A DNA stretch of 64,000 bases from Streptomyces thermodiastaticus (GCF_014656135.1 NZ_BNBV01000018.1:1-64000); one strand, 5' to 3'; shown: positions 32,163 to 41,531, numbered from the stretch's first letter. Numbers and translations are program-made. Notes: generated from the letters alone by a model not told the origin.

Positions 32163-33467
32163 ATGACGACACCGGCCGACGACCTGCGGACGCTGGGTCA
32201 CGAGGCATACGTGTATCTGTATCCGCTGGTGACGATGGACGTCACGCGCGAGATGTGGGTGAGCAGACCGGCCGGTTCCGGGCCGGGGGCCGGGCCGCCG
32301 AACCGGTTCCACCACCTGCGCGCGTTCCCTGCGGCGGACTTCCGTGCCGTGGTGCGCCCGAACTTCGACACCCTGTACTCGACCGCCTGGCTGGATCTCA
32401 CCGAGGGACCGGTGCGTGTGTCCCTCGGCGACACCGGGGGCAGATACGTCCTGATGGCGATGCTCGACATGTGGACGGATGTGTTCGCCGCGCCGGGCAG
32501 GCGCACCACCGGCACCGGCGCGCAGAGCTACCTGCTGGTGCCGCCCGGCGCACCGGCCGGTGACGCGGAGGGCCGCCCGGTGGTCCGGGCACCGACGCCC
32601 TGTGTGTGGATCATCGGCCGGACGCAGACCGACGGCGTGGACGACTACGCGGCGGCGCACGCCGTGCAGGACGGCTTCACGATCACTCCTCGCACACCGC
32701 CGGCGGACCGGGGAGGAGGCCCGGCGTCCCCGGTGGAGGAGCCGCTCGGGTTCGTCGACGGGCTCAGCGCCGTCGGCTTCTTCCTCCGCGGTGCCGCTGT
32801 GCTCGGCGTGCAGCCGCCGCACGCCACGGACTTCTCCGTCCTGGCCCGGATCGCGGGTATCGGCGTGATCCCCGGCCGTCCGTTCCCGGACACCGGTTTC
32901 AGCCGGCAGCAGCTCGACGAGATCCAGGCGGGCGTCACCGAGGCGCAGCAGCGGATGCTCGCCGCCCGCAGCCGCCTGGGGCGGCGGGTCAACGGCTGGT
33001 CGATGGTGACCGAGGGCATCGGCGTGTACGGCAACGACTACTTCCGGCGGGCGGTCGTCGCCATGACCGGGCTGGGCGCCAACCCGCCCGAGGACGCGGT
33101 GTATCCGGTGCTCGTGGCCGACGCGGACGGGGATCCGCCGACCGGTGAGCACGACTACGTGATCCACTTCGATGCCGGCGCGCTGCCGCCGGTGGGCGCC
33201 TTCTGGTCGGTCACCATGTACGACGAGGACGGGTTCCCGGTGCCGAACGAGCTGGACCGCTACTGCCTCGGCGACCGCGACCGGCTGCACCGCAACGCCG
33301 ACGGCTCCCTCGACATCGTCCTCGCCCGCACCCGGCCCGGCGCCGGCCGTGACACGAACTGGCTTCCGGCCCCTTCGGGCCCCCTCGGCGTCACCATGCG
33401 CCTGTACGCACCGCATGCCGACGTCCTGACGGGCGCATGGGAACCGCCCCCCGTCCGCAAGGCATGA
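32163..33467 (+). CDS. DUF1254/DUF1214 domain protein
   Basis: This 434-residue protein has the DUF1254 region first (EAYVYLYPLVTMDVTREMW, VRPNFDTLYSTAWLDL, GGRYVLMAMLDMWTDVFAAPG). The DUF1214 region follows (DYVIHFDAGALPPVGAFWSVTMYDEDGFPVPN and a WLPAPSGPLGVTMRLYAP end). Family members are common in actinobacteria and have no established biochemical role. The bulky aromatic-rich core resembles a beta-sandwich carbohydrate-binding fold. There is no signal peptide in this copy. It is monocistronic, is preceded by two direct repeats and converges with a GntR regulator gene. No function is claimed. Confidence 0.8.
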   Translation: MTTPADDLRTLGHEAYVYLYPLVTMDVTREMWVSRPAGSGPGAGPPNRFHHLRAFPAADFRAVVRPNFDTLYSTAWLDLTEGPVRVSLGDTGGRYVLMAMLDMWTDVFAAPGRRTTGTGAQSYLLVPPGAPAGDAEGRPVVRAPTPCVWIIGRTQTDGVDDYAAAHAVQDGFTITPRTPPADRGGGPASPVEEPLGFVDGLSAVGFFLRGAAVLGVQPPHATDFSVLARIAGIGVIPGRPFPDTGFSRQQLDEIQAGVTEAQQRMLAARSRLGRRVNGWSMVTEGIGVYGNDYFRRAVVAMTGLGANPPEDAVYPVLVADADGDPPTGEHDYVIHFDAGALPPVGAFWSVTMYDEDGFPVPNELDRYCLGDRDRLHRNADGSLDIVLARTRPGAGRDTNWLPAPSGPLGVTMRLYAPHADVLTGAWEPPPVRKA

Positions 33468-33496
33468 CGGGCACGGCCCGCCGTCCGGGGCGCCGG

Positions 33497-34204
33497 TCAG
33501 CCCAGCGCCTCGGCCTGCCAGTCCAGCAGCTTGACGTGTCCGACGGTCACCACATGGTGGTGCATGGCCCGGGCCGCGGCCTCGGCGTCACGGGCCCGGA
33601 CGGCCTCCGCGATGGCCCGGTGCTGTTCGAGGGACCTGGCCGGGCGGCCAGGCTGGCGCAGCGATTCCTCGCGGCTCTCGGCGATGGGCAGGGCGATCTC
33701 GGCCATGAACGCCGCGAGCAGCGGGCTGTGTCCGGCGGCGGTGACCGCGGCGTGGAAGCGTTTGTCCTGGGAGACACCGAGTTCGCCGCGCTCGACGGCC
33801 TCCGCCATGGCGGCCAGCGCGGCGTCGATCTCCGCCAGGTCCTCCTCGGTCCGGCGGGTCGCGGCGAGGAAGGCGAGCTTGGTCTCCAGCGCGTCCCGGG
33901 CGTCCAGCACGTCGGGGAGCCTGCGCCGCCGGTCGATCATGGTCTCCAGCGGTTCGGTCTCCAGCCGGTCCCGCAGCAGATAGGTGCCGCCACCGTGCCG
34001 TACCTCGACCAGGCCCTGCACCTCCAGCGCGACGATCGCCTGCCGGACGGAGGTACGGCTGACGCCGAGCCGGTCCGCGAGATCACGCTCCGGGGGCAGC
34101 CGGTCCCCCGCGTGCAGATGCTCGCTCCGCACGTACTCCCGCAGCCTGTCGACCACCTGCTCGTACAGACGCGAGCGGGTGAGCGGACGCAGCGACTCCG
34201 TCAC
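33497..34204 (-). CDS. GntR family regulator, FadR subfamily (FCD domain)
   Basis: This 235-residue protein has an N-terminal winged helix (LPPERDLADRLGVSRTSVRQAIVALEVQGLVEVRHGGGTYL). A helical FCD effector domain follows, with metal-ligand candidates in DKRFHAAVTAAGHSPLL and the C-terminal LEQHRAIAEAVRARDAEAAARAMHHHV. FCD members usually sense carboxylic or acyl-CoA ligands. The GTG start at 34202-34204 has an AAGGAT site. It is divergent from the CoA-transferase operon, and an 8-bp tandem repeat plus a 10-bp palindrome lie between them. It probably represses that operon. Confidence 0.9.
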   Translation of the reverse strand: MTESLRPLTRSRLYEQVVDRLREYVRSEHLHAGDRLPPERDLADRLGVSRTSVRQAIVALEVQGLVEVRHGGGTYLLRDRLETEPLETMIDRRRRLPDVLDARDALETKLAFLAATRRTEEDLAEIDAALAAMAEAVERGELGVSQDKRFHAAVTAAGHSPLLAAFMAEIALPIAESREESLRQPGRPARSLEQHRAIAEAVRARDAEAAARAMHHHVVTVGHVKLLDWQAEALG

Positions 34205-34252
34205 GACGCAGATCCTTTCCCCGGCCGATCCCCCCGGACCCCGACGCCGGCC

Positions 34253-34281
34253 TTGACATCGGTTCGAACCCGTCGAACACT
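34253..34281 (+). promoter_or_regulatory. Promoter candidate for the CoA-transferase operon with an embedded palindrome
   Basis: A consensus -35 box TTGACA (34253-34258) is followed after 17 bases by AACACT (34276-34281). The spacer contains the perfect palindrome GGTTCGAACC at 34261-34270, which could be an operator. Confidence 0.5.
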
Positions 34282-34290
34282 CTAGCTCAC

Positions 34291-34312
34291 GGTCCAGTGG
34301 TCCAGTGGTCCA
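34291..34312. repeat. 8-bp tandem repeat just downstream of the promoter
   Basis: GGTCCAGT occurs twice from 34291 and 34299, then GGTCCA at 34307-34312. It lies about 10-30 bp after the proposed -10 box and 46 bp before the CoA-transferase start. It is a good candidate binding array for the divergent GntR regulator. Confidence 0.65.
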
Positions 34313-34357
34313 TCCACTTGTCCACCCGGCGCCCGCTCCAGAAGGGACCCCGCAGGC

Positions 34358-35587
34358 ATGACTTCGCCCGACACACCGGCTCCCATGGGCGGCCCCGCCC
34401 CCGGCGCCCTCTGCGGAATCCGCGTCCTCGACCTCTCCCGCATCCTCTCCGGCCCCCTGGCGACCATGGTGCTCGCGGACCTCGGCGCCGACGTCGTCAA
34501 GGTGGAGGACACCAAGGACGGCGACGACACCCGCCAGTGGGGGCCGCCGTTCCAGGGCGGCGAGGCCGCCTACTTCCTCGCGGCCAACCGCAACAAGCGC
34601 GGGGTGAGCGTCGACCTCAAGACGGCGCAGGGACGCGAGTTCGTGCTCCGCCTCGCCGACCGCGCCGATGTGCTGGTGGAGAACTTCCGGCCCGGCACCG
34701 CCGCCCGCCTGGGCCTCGGCTACGAGGAGCTCTCCGCCCGCAATCCCCGCCTGGTGTACGCGTCGATATCCGGCTACGGCCAGACCGGCCCCTGGGCCTC
34801 CCGCCCCGGATACGACGCGATCGCCCAGGCCCAGAGCGGCATGATGAGCATCACCGGCGAAGCCGGCGGCCCACCGGTGCGCCCCGGGGTGGCCACCGCC
34901 GACATCGGCGCCGGGATGTGGGCGGTCATCGGCATCCTCGCCGCGCTGCACGCCCGCGAGGTCACCGGCCGCGGCCAGCACGTCGACGTCGCCCTGCTCG
35001 ACGGGCAGCTCGCCTGGCTGACCTACGTGGCCGGCGGATACTTCGCCACCGGCACCGTCCCCGGGCCGCACGGCTCCGCCCACCCGACGATCGTCCCCTA
35101 CCAGGCCCTGGCCACCGCCGACGGCCATCTGATGGTCGCCGCCGGCAACGACAGGCTGTGGCGGCGCTTCGCCGAGGTGCTCGGCCAGCCCGCCCTCGCC
35201 GACGACCCGCGCTTCGCCACCAACCCCGACCGGGTCCGTCACCGCGACGCCCTGATCCCGCTGCTGGAGGAGGCCCTCGCCCGGCGCTCCAGCGCCGAGT
35301 GGGCCGAGGCGCTTCAGGCCGCCGGGGTGCCGTGCGCGCCGATCAGCACCGTGGACGAGGCGCTGGACAGCCCGCAGGCACGCGCCCGCGGCATGGTGAC
35401 CACTCTGCCCCACCCCACGGCCGGCGAGCTGCGCACGCTCGGCTCGCCGCTCAAGCTCAGCGCCACCCCGCCCCGGATCCGCACCGCTCCCCCGCTGCTC
35501 GGCCAGCACACCGACGACGTCCTGGCCGAGGCCGGCTACAGCGCCCGCGAGATAGAGGAACTGCACGCGATCGGAGCCGTACGATGA
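34358..35587 (+). CDS. CaiB/BaiF family (type III) CoA-transferase, second catabolic unit
   Basis: This 409-residue protein has [50 protein letters not shown] and a canonical catalytic segment RPGYDAIAQAQSGMMSITGE with the aspartate present. It should therefore be an active transferase moving CoA from a donor thioester such as succinyl-CoA to an acid substrate. Its stop overlaps the crotonase start (ATGA), and an MFS importer follows. The same family occurs at 24591 and 51213 in this window, but these are different subgroups. The substrate is unknown. Confidence 0.9.
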   Translation: MTSPDTPAPMGGPAPGALCGIRVLDLSRILSGPLATMVLADLGADVVKVEDTKDGDDTRQWGPPFQGGEAAYFLAANRNKRGVSVDLKTAQGREFVLRLADRADVLVENFRPGTAARLGLGYEELSARNPRLVYASISGYGQTGPWASRPGYDAIAQAQSGMMSITGEAGGPPVRPGVATADIGAGMWAVIGILAALHAREVTGRGQHVDVALLDGQLAWLTYVAGGYFATGTVPGPHGSAHPTIVPYQALATADGHLMVAAGNDRLWRRFAEVLGQPALADDPRFATNPDRVRHRDALIPLLEEALARRSSAEWAEALQAAGVPCAPISTVDEALDSPQARARGMVTTLPHPTAGELRTLGSPLKLSATPPRIRTAPPLLGQHTDDVLAEAGYSAREIEELHAIGAVR

Positions 35588-36354
35588 CCGGCCAGACGGG
35601 CGCGGTCGGAGTGACGCGCGACGGTGCCGTCGCGACCGTGCGGGTCGGGACCGGGCGCCGCGCCAACGCCCTGACGCGCCGTGACTGGATCGCCGTGGCC
35701 ACCGTGTTCGAGGACCTGGCCCGCGATCCCGCGCTCGGCGCGGTGATCCTCACCGGGGCCGGCGAGACCTTCTTCAGCGCGGGCTCCGACATGCGCGAGT
35801 GGCTGTGCGCCGAGCCCGCGGAGATCGACGCCTCCTTCACCGCGATGGAAAGCGCCCTCAGCGCGATCGAGCGTGTTCCCGTCCCCGTCGTCGCCCGGGT
35901 CCGCGGCACCGCGGCGGGCGCGGGCTGCCAGCTCGCCTGCGCCTGCGACCTGCGCGTCGTCGCCGACGACGCCACGCTCGGCATGCCCGTCGCCCGCTGG
36001 GGCATCCTCGTGCCGCCCGCCTTCGCCGCACGGATCGCCCTGCTCACCGGCCCCGCCGTGGCCCGCGACCTGCTCTTCACGGGACGGCTGGTGGACGGCC
36101 GCGAGGCGGTGCGGCTCGGTCTGGCCAGCAGTCATGTCCCCGCGGCCGAACTGGACGACACCGTCGCCGCTCTCGTCTCCGCGATCACGGCCCATCCGCC
36201 GACGGCGATCCGCGCGGCCAAACGCTCGGTGGACGCGCTGCTGGCCCCGGTCCGCGAGCGTCTCGCCGCGACCCCTGCCGGACCCGCCGCGGACTACGCG
36301 AGCATGCAGGAAGGACTCGCCGCCTTCCTCTCCGGGGTCACCCGCGCCGGCTGA
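35584..36354 (+). CDS. Crotonase-superfamily protein lacking both usual catalytic glutamates
   Basis: This 256-residue protein has the enoyl-CoA hydratase/isomerase fold, with oxyanion-hole segments AGETFFSAGSDMREW and VRGTAAGAGCQLACACDLRV. In typical hydratases one catalytic glutamate lies in GGGCELA and the other in PE after FG. Here they read GAGCQLA and GMPVARWG, so both are replaced. The enzyme may therefore be a different crotonase type, for example an isomerase, decarboxylase or thioesterase, using other residues. It probably acts on the CoA ester made by the upstream CoA-transferase. Length and the C-terminal helix are normal. Confidence 0.85.
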   Translation: MTGQTGAVGVTRDGAVATVRVGTGRRANALTRRDWIAVATVFEDLARDPALGAVILTGAGETFFSAGSDMREWLCAEPAEIDASFTAMESALSAIERVPVPVVARVRGTAAGAGCQLACACDLRVVADDATLGMPVARWGILVPPAFAARIALLTGPAVARDLLFTGRLVDGREAVRLGLASSHVPAAELDDTVAALVSAITAHPPTAIRAAKRSVDALLAPVRERLAATPAGPAADYASMQEGLAAFLSGVTRAG

Positions 36355-36381
36355 CCCGCCGGCACGTTCCGGTTCTCTCCC

Positions 36382-36415
36382 CCCCGTTCTCCCCCACCCC
36401 GTTCTCCGCCACCCC
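36382..36415. repeat. 15-bp pyrimidine-rich tandem repeat between crotonase and MFS genes
   Basis: CCCCGTTCTCCCCCA (36382-36396) is followed by CCCCGTTCTCCGCCA (36397-36411) and the start of a third copy. The gap of 108 bp holds no gene. The repeat probably arose by slippage. Confidence 0.55.
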
Positions 36416-36462
36416 GTCACCCGTCGTCACCCCCAGGTCGACAGAGCCGAATCGAGGTCACC

Positions 36463-37773
36463 GTGACGATCGACAATCCCCCGACGAGAGCCGCCGGCGC
36501 CGGCACACCCCCACGACTCACCTCAGCACAGCGCCGGGCCTTCTGGGGGTCCTTCGGCGGCTGGGCCATGGACGGCTTCAACTGGACCATCTTCGGGCTG
36601 GTTCTGGCCCCCACCATGACCGAGCTGCTGCCCCGCGCGGGCATCGCCGCCACGGCCGGCAACATCGGCTGGTACGGGCAGATCAGCGCGGCGCTGTTCC
36701 TCCTGGGCTGGGGCTGCTCGGCGATCTGGGGCCCGCTCGCCGACCGCTTCGGCCGCAAACCCACCATGATGGCCTCGATCCTGATGTACGGCGTCTTCAC
36801 CGCCCTGGCCGGCGTCGCCGCCGACCTGTGGCAGTGGAACGCCTTCCGCTTCCTGGCCGCCATCGGCGTGGGCGGCGAATGGGCCATGGCGGGCACCCTG
36901 CTGTCGGAGGTCATGCCCGAGCGGGTGCGCGAGCGCTTCGGCGGCCTGATGCACTCGGCCGCCTATGTCGGCGTGCTGGCCGTCTCCGTCGTCTACCTGG
37001 CGTTCGGGCCCGAACTCGGCTGGCGCGGCCTGTTCCTCATCGGCGGTCTGCCCGCGCTCGCCGTCTTCCTGCTGCGCCGCAGCACCCCGGAACCCGAACG
37101 CTGGAAGGACACCTCGCACCTGGCCGCCCGACGGTCCTTCTGGCAGCCGGTCGTGGAGATCCTCACGCCGCCCTACCGCGGCCGCACGATGGGCAATCTG
37201 CTGCTCCTCGTGGTGTGCGTGATCGGCCTGTGGGCCGGGTCGACCTACGTCCCGACCGCCATGACCGAACTGGCGGAGCGGGCCGGCGAGAGCCACGACG
37301 CCACGGTCCGCCTGGCCAGCCTGTCGTCGATGACGGTGGCGCTGTTCACGATCCTGGGCTGCTTCGCGGTGCCCCGCCTGGCCGCACGCCTGGGCCGCCG
37401 GGGCGCGCTCGCCCTGCTCTACGGCTTCATGATCGTCGGGACGGTCGGTGCGTACGGGGTGGCCTACCCGCTGTCCTCCATCGGCCTGACCTTCGTCTTC
37501 CTGCCCCTGCTCGGGTTCGGCGGGGCCAACTTCGCGGTCTTCACCATCTGGCTGCCCGAGCAGTACCCGACCCGGATGCGGGCCACCGCGTTCGCCTTCA
37601 CCACCACGTTCTCCCGCTGGGTCGCGGCCGCGGGCACCTTTCTCATCGGCTACGGCATCCACGCCGCCGGCTCGCTCACCCTGCCCCTGACCCTGACCGC
37701 CGTCGTCTTCGTCGTCGGCATCGGCCTGGTCCGCCTGGCCCCGGAGACCCGCGGACAGGCTCTGCCCGACTGA
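36463..37773 (+). CDS. MFS importer, aromatic-acid/sialic-acid:proton symporter type
   Basis: This 436-residue protein has about twelve hydrophobic segments and the MFS motif GPLADRFGRKPTMM between TM2 and TM3. Other marks are GGEWAMAGTLLSEVMPERVRERFGGLMHS and the second half motif RLAARLGRRGAL. The WAMDGFNWTIFGLVLAP start and these segments resemble NanT- and AAHS-type carriers for organic acids. It is the third gene of the GntR-controlled unit and would import the acid that the CoA-transferase activates. A strong terminator lies 50 bp after its stop. The repeat-containing 108-bp gap before it could reduce co-transcription. Confidence 0.87.
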   Translation: MTIDNPPTRAAGAGTPPRLTSAQRRAFWGSFGGWAMDGFNWTIFGLVLAPTMTELLPRAGIAATAGNIGWYGQISAALFLLGWGCSAIWGPLADRFGRKPTMMASILMYGVFTALAGVAADLWQWNAFRFLAAIGVGGEWAMAGTLLSEVMPERVRERFGGLMHSAAYVGVLAVSVVYLAFGPELGWRGLFLIGGLPALAVFLLRRSTPEPERWKDTSHLAARRSFWQPVVEILTPPYRGRTMGNLLLLVVCVIGLWAGSTYVPTAMTELAERAGESHDATVRLASLSSMTVALFTILGCFAVPRLAARLGRRGALALLYGFMIVGTVGAYGVAYPLSSIGLTFVFLPLLGFGGANFAVFTIWLPEQYPTRMRATAFAFTTTFSRWVAAAGTFLIGYGIHAAGSLTLPLTLTAVVFVVGIGLVRLAPETRGQALPD

Positions 37774-37823
37774 CGGCCCACGGCTCCTTCGAGCCGCCCG
37801 GCCCCCGGGTCTTTTCTCCTCGC

Positions 37824-37861
37824 CCGCCGCGGCCGCTGCCCCAGCGCAGCGGCCGCGGCGG
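37824..37861 (+). terminator. Strong hairpin terminator after the MFS gene
   Basis: 15-bp perfect arms at 37824-37838 (core GCCGCGGCCGCTG) and 37847-37861 enclose an 8-base loop. A shorter hairpin CGGCTC-CTTC-GAGCCG lies at 37781-37796. Confidence 0.75.
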
Positions 37862-37865
37862 CGTC

Positions 37866-38255
37866 ATGACAGCGGTTCCGCACCTCTTGACCCCGCCCCG
37901 GCGCGTCCCTACAGTGCTCGCACCTTTCGCGGTACATCGATCAACCAAGCAGGTCGCCGCGGCGGCCGGGGTGTCGACGGCCGCGGTCTCCCAGGCGCTC
38001 AACAACAAGGGCCGGCTGTCCCAGGAGACCCGCGACCGCATCCTTCGGGCGGCGGCCGGCCTGGGCTGGTCGCCCAGTGTGCCGGCGACGGCCCTGCGCA
38101 ACGCCCGCACCCGCAGCCTGGCCCTGGTGGTGCGCCGCCCGACGGTGACGGTCCGTCCCGTCGCCGAGGGCGCCCTGCACCCGCTCGGCGGCGGAGCACC
38201 GGTGACCGAGGTGCCGCTGGAGCCGTACGGGGTCGCGGTGCTCGAGCTGCGCTGA
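37866..38255 (+). pseudogene. Relic fusion: LacI DNA-binding domain joined to the C-terminal tail of a glycosidase
   Basis: A 129-codon open frame contains a clear LacI helix-turn-helix (STKQVAAAAGVSTAAVSQALN) and hinge (ATALRNARTRSLALVVRRP). It then lacks the whole effector-binding domain. Its end, GGGAPVTEVPLEPYGVAVLELR, reads like the C-terminal strand of a beta-galactosidase or arabinofuranosidase-type glycosidase. This looks like a deletion that joined the start of a regulator to the end of a sugar hydrolase gene. The ATG at 37866 has no ribosome-binding site and lies upstream of a consensus-like promoter. No good start codon lies close to the HTH, so expression is doubtful. Confidence 0.7.
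37887..37915 (+). promoter_or_regulatory. Near-consensus promoter before the LacI relic
   Basis: TTGACC (37887-37892) and TACAGT (37910-37915) are separated by exactly 17 bases. It is among the best housekeeping-type promoters in the window, yet it precedes only the relic reading frame. It is probably the old regulator promoter. Confidence 0.55.
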
Positions 38256-38417
38256 GCCGTGCCACAGCGGGGCCGGCCGCCCGCCGTCCGCGTCAGGGCC
38301 CGCGGCGGGCGGCCGGGGACACGCTCCGCCCCGCCGGGGCCCGCCCTGTCCCCGGATCGCCGGTCGCTCCTGCCACAATTGCCGCGCAACCCGAAGCGGA
38401 GAAGGCGGTACGGCAAC

Positions 38418-40781
38418 GTGACGACACCCGGGTCCCTTGCTGCAGGGTCCATCGAGAGCAGGATCGCCGAGGAGCTCGGCGTGCGGGAGCGGCAGGTCAA
38501 GGCCGCCGTGGAGCTGCTGGACGGCGGTTCGACGGTGCCCTTCATCGCCCGCTACCGCAAGGAAGCCACCGAGATGCTCGACGACGCGCAGCTGCGCACG
38601 ATCGAGGAGCGGCTGCGCTATCTGCGGGAGCTGGAGGACCGCCGGACGGCGATCCTGGAGTCGGTGCGCGAGCAGGGCAAGCTCACCGAGGAACTTCAGG
38701 CGCGGATCCAGGGCGCCGAGACCAAGGCGCGGCTGGAGGACATCTACCTGCCGTACAAGCCCAAGCGGCGCACCAAGGCGCAGATCGCCCGGGAGGCCGG
38801 TCTGGAGCCGCTGGCCGACCGGCTGCTCGCCGACCCGGGGCTGGAGCCGAAGGACGCCGCGGCCGCGTTCGTCGACCCGGACAAGGGCGTGGCCGACGCG
38901 CAGGCCGCGCTGGACGGGGCGCGGGCCATCCTCACCGAGCGGTTCTCCGAGGACGCCGACCTGATCGGCGAGCTGCGCGAACGCATGTGGGTGCGGGGCC
39001 GGCTGGTGGCGAAGGTGCGGGAGGGCAAGGAGGAGTCCGGCGCCAAGTTCGCCGACTACTTCGACTTCGCCGAGCCGTTCACCGAGCTGCCCTCGCACCG
39101 GATCCTGGCGATGCTGCGCGGTGAGAAGGAGGAGGTGCTGGACCTCGTCCTGGAGCCGGAGGAGCCGGGCGACGGTCCGTCGTCGTACGAGGGCATCGTG
39201 GCCCGCCGGTTCAAGATCGCCGACCGCGGCCGGCCCGCCGACGCCTGGCTGCTGGACACGGTCCGCTGGGCCTGGCGCACCCGCATCCTCGTCCACCTCG
39301 GCATCGACCTGCGGCTGCGGCTGCGCACCGCCGCCGAGGACGAGGCGGTGAAGGTGTTCGCGGCGAACCTGCGCGACCTGCTGCTCGCCGCCCCGGCCGG
39401 CACCCGCGCCACGCTCGGCCTGGACCCCGGGTACCGTACGGGGGTGAAGGTGGCCGTGGTGGACGCCACCGGCAAGGTGGTGGCCACGGACGTGATCCAC
39501 CCGCACGTCCCGGCCAACCGCTGGGACGAGGCGATCGCCACGCTGGCCCGGCTGGCGGAGCAGCACGCGGTCGAGCTGGTCGCGATCGGCAACGGCACCG
39601 CGTCCCGGGAGACCGACAAGCTGGTCGGCGACCTGATCGCCCGGCACCCGGAGCTGAAGCTGACCAAGGTAATGGTGTCGGAGGCGGGCGCCTCGGTGTA
39701 CTCGGCCTCCGAGTACGCCTCGCGGGAGCTGCCCGGTCTGGACGTCTCGCTGCGCGGCGCCGTCTCCATCGCCCGCCGGCTGCAGGACCCGCTGGCGGAG
39801 CTGGTGAAGATCGACCCGAAGTCGATCGGGGTCGGCCAGTACCAGCACGACCTGTCCGAGGTGAAGCTGTCCCGTTCGCTGGACGCGGTGGTCGAGGACT
39901 GTGTGAACGGCGTCGGCGTGGACGTCAACACCGCGTCGGTGCCGCTGCTCGCCCGGGTCTCCGGCATCACTGCCTCGCTCGCCGAGAACATCGTGGCGCA
40001 CCGGGACGCCAACGGGCCGTTCACCTCCCGTGCGCAGCTGAAGAAGGTGCCGCGGCTGGGTCCGAAGGCGTTCGAGCAGTGCGCGGGCTTCCTGCGGATC
40101 CGCGGCGGCGAGGACCCGCTGGACGCCTCCAGCGTCCACCCGGAGGCGTATCCGGTGGTGCGGCGCATGGTGAAGACCACCGGGCTTCAGGTGGCGTCGC
40201 TGATCGGCAACACCGCGGTGCTGCGGTCGCTGAAGCCGGCCGACTTCGTGGACGACACCTTCGGTCTGCCGACGGTCACCGACATCCTCAAGGAGCTGGA
40301 GAAGCCGGGACGCGACCCGCGGCCGGCCTTCCGGACGGCGGCCTTCAAGGAGGGCGTGGAGAAGATCTCCGACCTGTCGGCGGGGATGATCCTGGAGGGC
40401 GTGGTGACGAACGTGGCGGCCTTCGGCGCGTTCGTGGACGTCGGTGTCCACCAGGACGGTCTGGTCCATGTGTCGGCGATGTCGCGGACGTTCGTGAAGG
40501 ACCCGCGGGACGTGGTCAAGCCGGGCGACATTGTGAAGGTGAAGGTGCTCGACGTCGACATCCCGCGCAAGCGGATCTCGCTGACGCTGCGTCTGGACGA
40601 CGAGGCCGGCCCGCAGGTCCGGCAGGGCGGCGGCGAGCAGCGGCGGCGCGGCGGCCGTCCGCCGCAGCAGCGCCAGGGCCGGGGCGGCGGGTCGCGTCCG
40701 GCGTCCGCCCCGGTCAACAGCGCGATGGCGGACGCGTTGCGGCGTGCCGGACTGCTCGGCTCGGACTCCGGTCGGCGCTGA
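38418..40781 (+). CDS. tex: Tex family RNA-binding transcription accessory protein
   Basis: This 787-residue protein has the Tex/Spt6-like domain order. An N-terminal helix-rich region has [16 protein letters not shown] near residue 35. It is followed by a YqgF/RNase H-like domain ([17 protein letters not shown], near residue 333) and a helix-hairpin-helix region ([33 protein letters not shown]). The C-terminal S1 domain spans about residues 657-725 ([31 protein letters not shown]). A basic Gly/Arg/Gln-rich tail follows. The GTG start at 38418 has a GGAGAAGG site. It acts on transcription or RNA in the cytosol. It is monocistronic. Confidence 0.95.
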   Translation: MTTPGSLAAGSIESRIAEELGVRERQVKAAVELLDGGSTVPFIARYRKEATEMLDDAQLRTIEERLRYLRELEDRRTAILESVREQGKLTEELQARIQGAETKARLEDIYLPYKPKRRTKAQIAREAGLEPLADRLLADPGLEPKDAAAAFVDPDKGVADAQAALDGARAILTERFSEDADLIGELRERMWVRGRLVAKVREGKEESGAKFADYFDFAEPFTELPSHRILAMLRGEKEEVLDLVLEPEEPGDGPSSYEGIVARRFKIADRGRPADAWLLDTVRWAWRTRILVHLGIDLRLRLRTAAEDEAVKVFAANLRDLLLAAPAGTRATLGLDPGYRTGVKVAVVDATGKVVATDVIHPHVPANRWDEAIATLARLAEQHAVELVAIGNGTASRETDKLVGDLIARHPELKLTKVMVSEAGASVYSASEYASRELPGLDVSLRGAVSIARRLQDPLAELVKIDPKSIGVGQYQHDLSEVKLSRSLDAVVEDCVNGVGVDVNTASVPLLARVSGITASLAENIVAHRDANGPFTSRAQLKKVPRLGPKAFEQCAGFLRIRGGEDPLDASSVHPEAYPVVRRMVKTTGLQVASLIGNTAVLRSLKPADFVDDTFGLPTVTDILKELEKPGRDPRPAFRTAAFKEGVEKISDLSAGMILEGVVTNVAAFGAFVDVGVHQDGLVHVSAMSRTFVKDPRDVVKPGDIVKVKVLDVDIPRKRISLTLRLDDEAGPQVRQGGGEQRRRGGRPPQQRQGRGGGSRPASAPVNSAMADALRRAGLLGSDSGRR

Positions 40782-41042
40782 GCGCACCGCCCGGTCCGGC
40801 GCGGGCGACGGCCGCGCCGGGCCGGGTGGCGGACACGCCGGGCCGGGCAACGGCCACGCCGGTGGCCCGGGCCGCGTTCCCGGACGGGCGCGGCCCGGCG
40901 GGGGGGATGCACCGGGCGGCACGTCCGGGCGGCCGGCGTGTCGTGACGTCGTGACGAAGCGGTGCGCAGGGCGGCGTGCACCGGTGACGGCCCGCACGGG
41001 GCCGCAGTCCGGCGCCCCCGCCGGCACCACCGTGGCCGTCGG

Positions 41043-41255
41043 TCAGCGAGGGTGCGGGCCGAGCGGCAGTGCCGAGGCGGACCGCTGGCCCGGATGGGCG
41101 GCCGGGGTCTCGGCCTGGAGGGCGCTCGACGGCTGCCCGGTGCGCATCACCTGGTCCAGCTCCCTGCGTATGTTCGAGGCGGCGTCCCGGACCCGGGCGG
41201 GCACATCGCCTCGTTCGGCCACGAGCTGGTGGTAGATGGGGGCGTCTTTGAACAT
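41043..41255 (-). CDS. Small protein of unknown function, 70 residues
   Basis: A 70-residue frame begins MFKDAPIYHQLVAERGDVPARVRDAA and is predicted mostly helical in its first half and disordered in its last 25 residues. The composition and codon use (high GC at third positions) look genuine. An AAGG site lies 11 bases before the ATG. Similar small proteins starting with a YHQL-ERGDVPA pattern occur in Streptomyces as far as I recall, but no function is known. The 260-bp gap between it and tex holds GC-rich hairpin-prone sequence and no gene. Two copies of GGTACACC at 41344 and 41360 lie about 90 bp upstream. Confidence 0.6.
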   Translation of the reverse strand: MFKDAPIYHQLVAERGDVPARVRDAASNIRRELDQVMRTGQPSSALQAETPAAHPGQRSASALPLGPHPR

Positions 41256-41531
41256 GGACTACCAGGCCTTTCGGTCGGGGGGTCTGGCTCCTCGGAGCAA
41301 CGGTTGCCGAGTCTAGGACCCGCGCTCCCCCGCTTCGGTGGCCGGTACACCCATGAGGGGGTACACCTCTTGACGGCCGGTCACCTCAGGTGCTTCGGTA
41401 CGCCCCCGGCTCACCGCCGGGGGCTGTCCTCCGCATGGTCCGCGCCGTCGCGGACCGTGGGCGGTGTCCGAACGTGCCGTCTGCCGCGCGACGTCACGGA
41501 CACGAGCTGGTGCCGGCCCGGTGTCCGCCAC

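Noticed and set aside
33468-33496. Possible terminator between the DUF1254 and GntR genes
   Set aside because: Only a weak imperfect 5- to 7-bp stem is seen (GACGGGC region), insufficient to call.
37941-41030. Minus-strand open frame of 1029 codons opposite tex
   Set aside because: It mirrors the tex gene. The composition is typical of antisense frames in Streptomyces and no motif is present.
41344-41367. Two GGTACACC copies upstream of the 70-residue gene as a possible operator
   Set aside because: Only 8 bp each with a 16-bp period and no neighbour regulator; recorded in the gene entry but too short to claim as a site.
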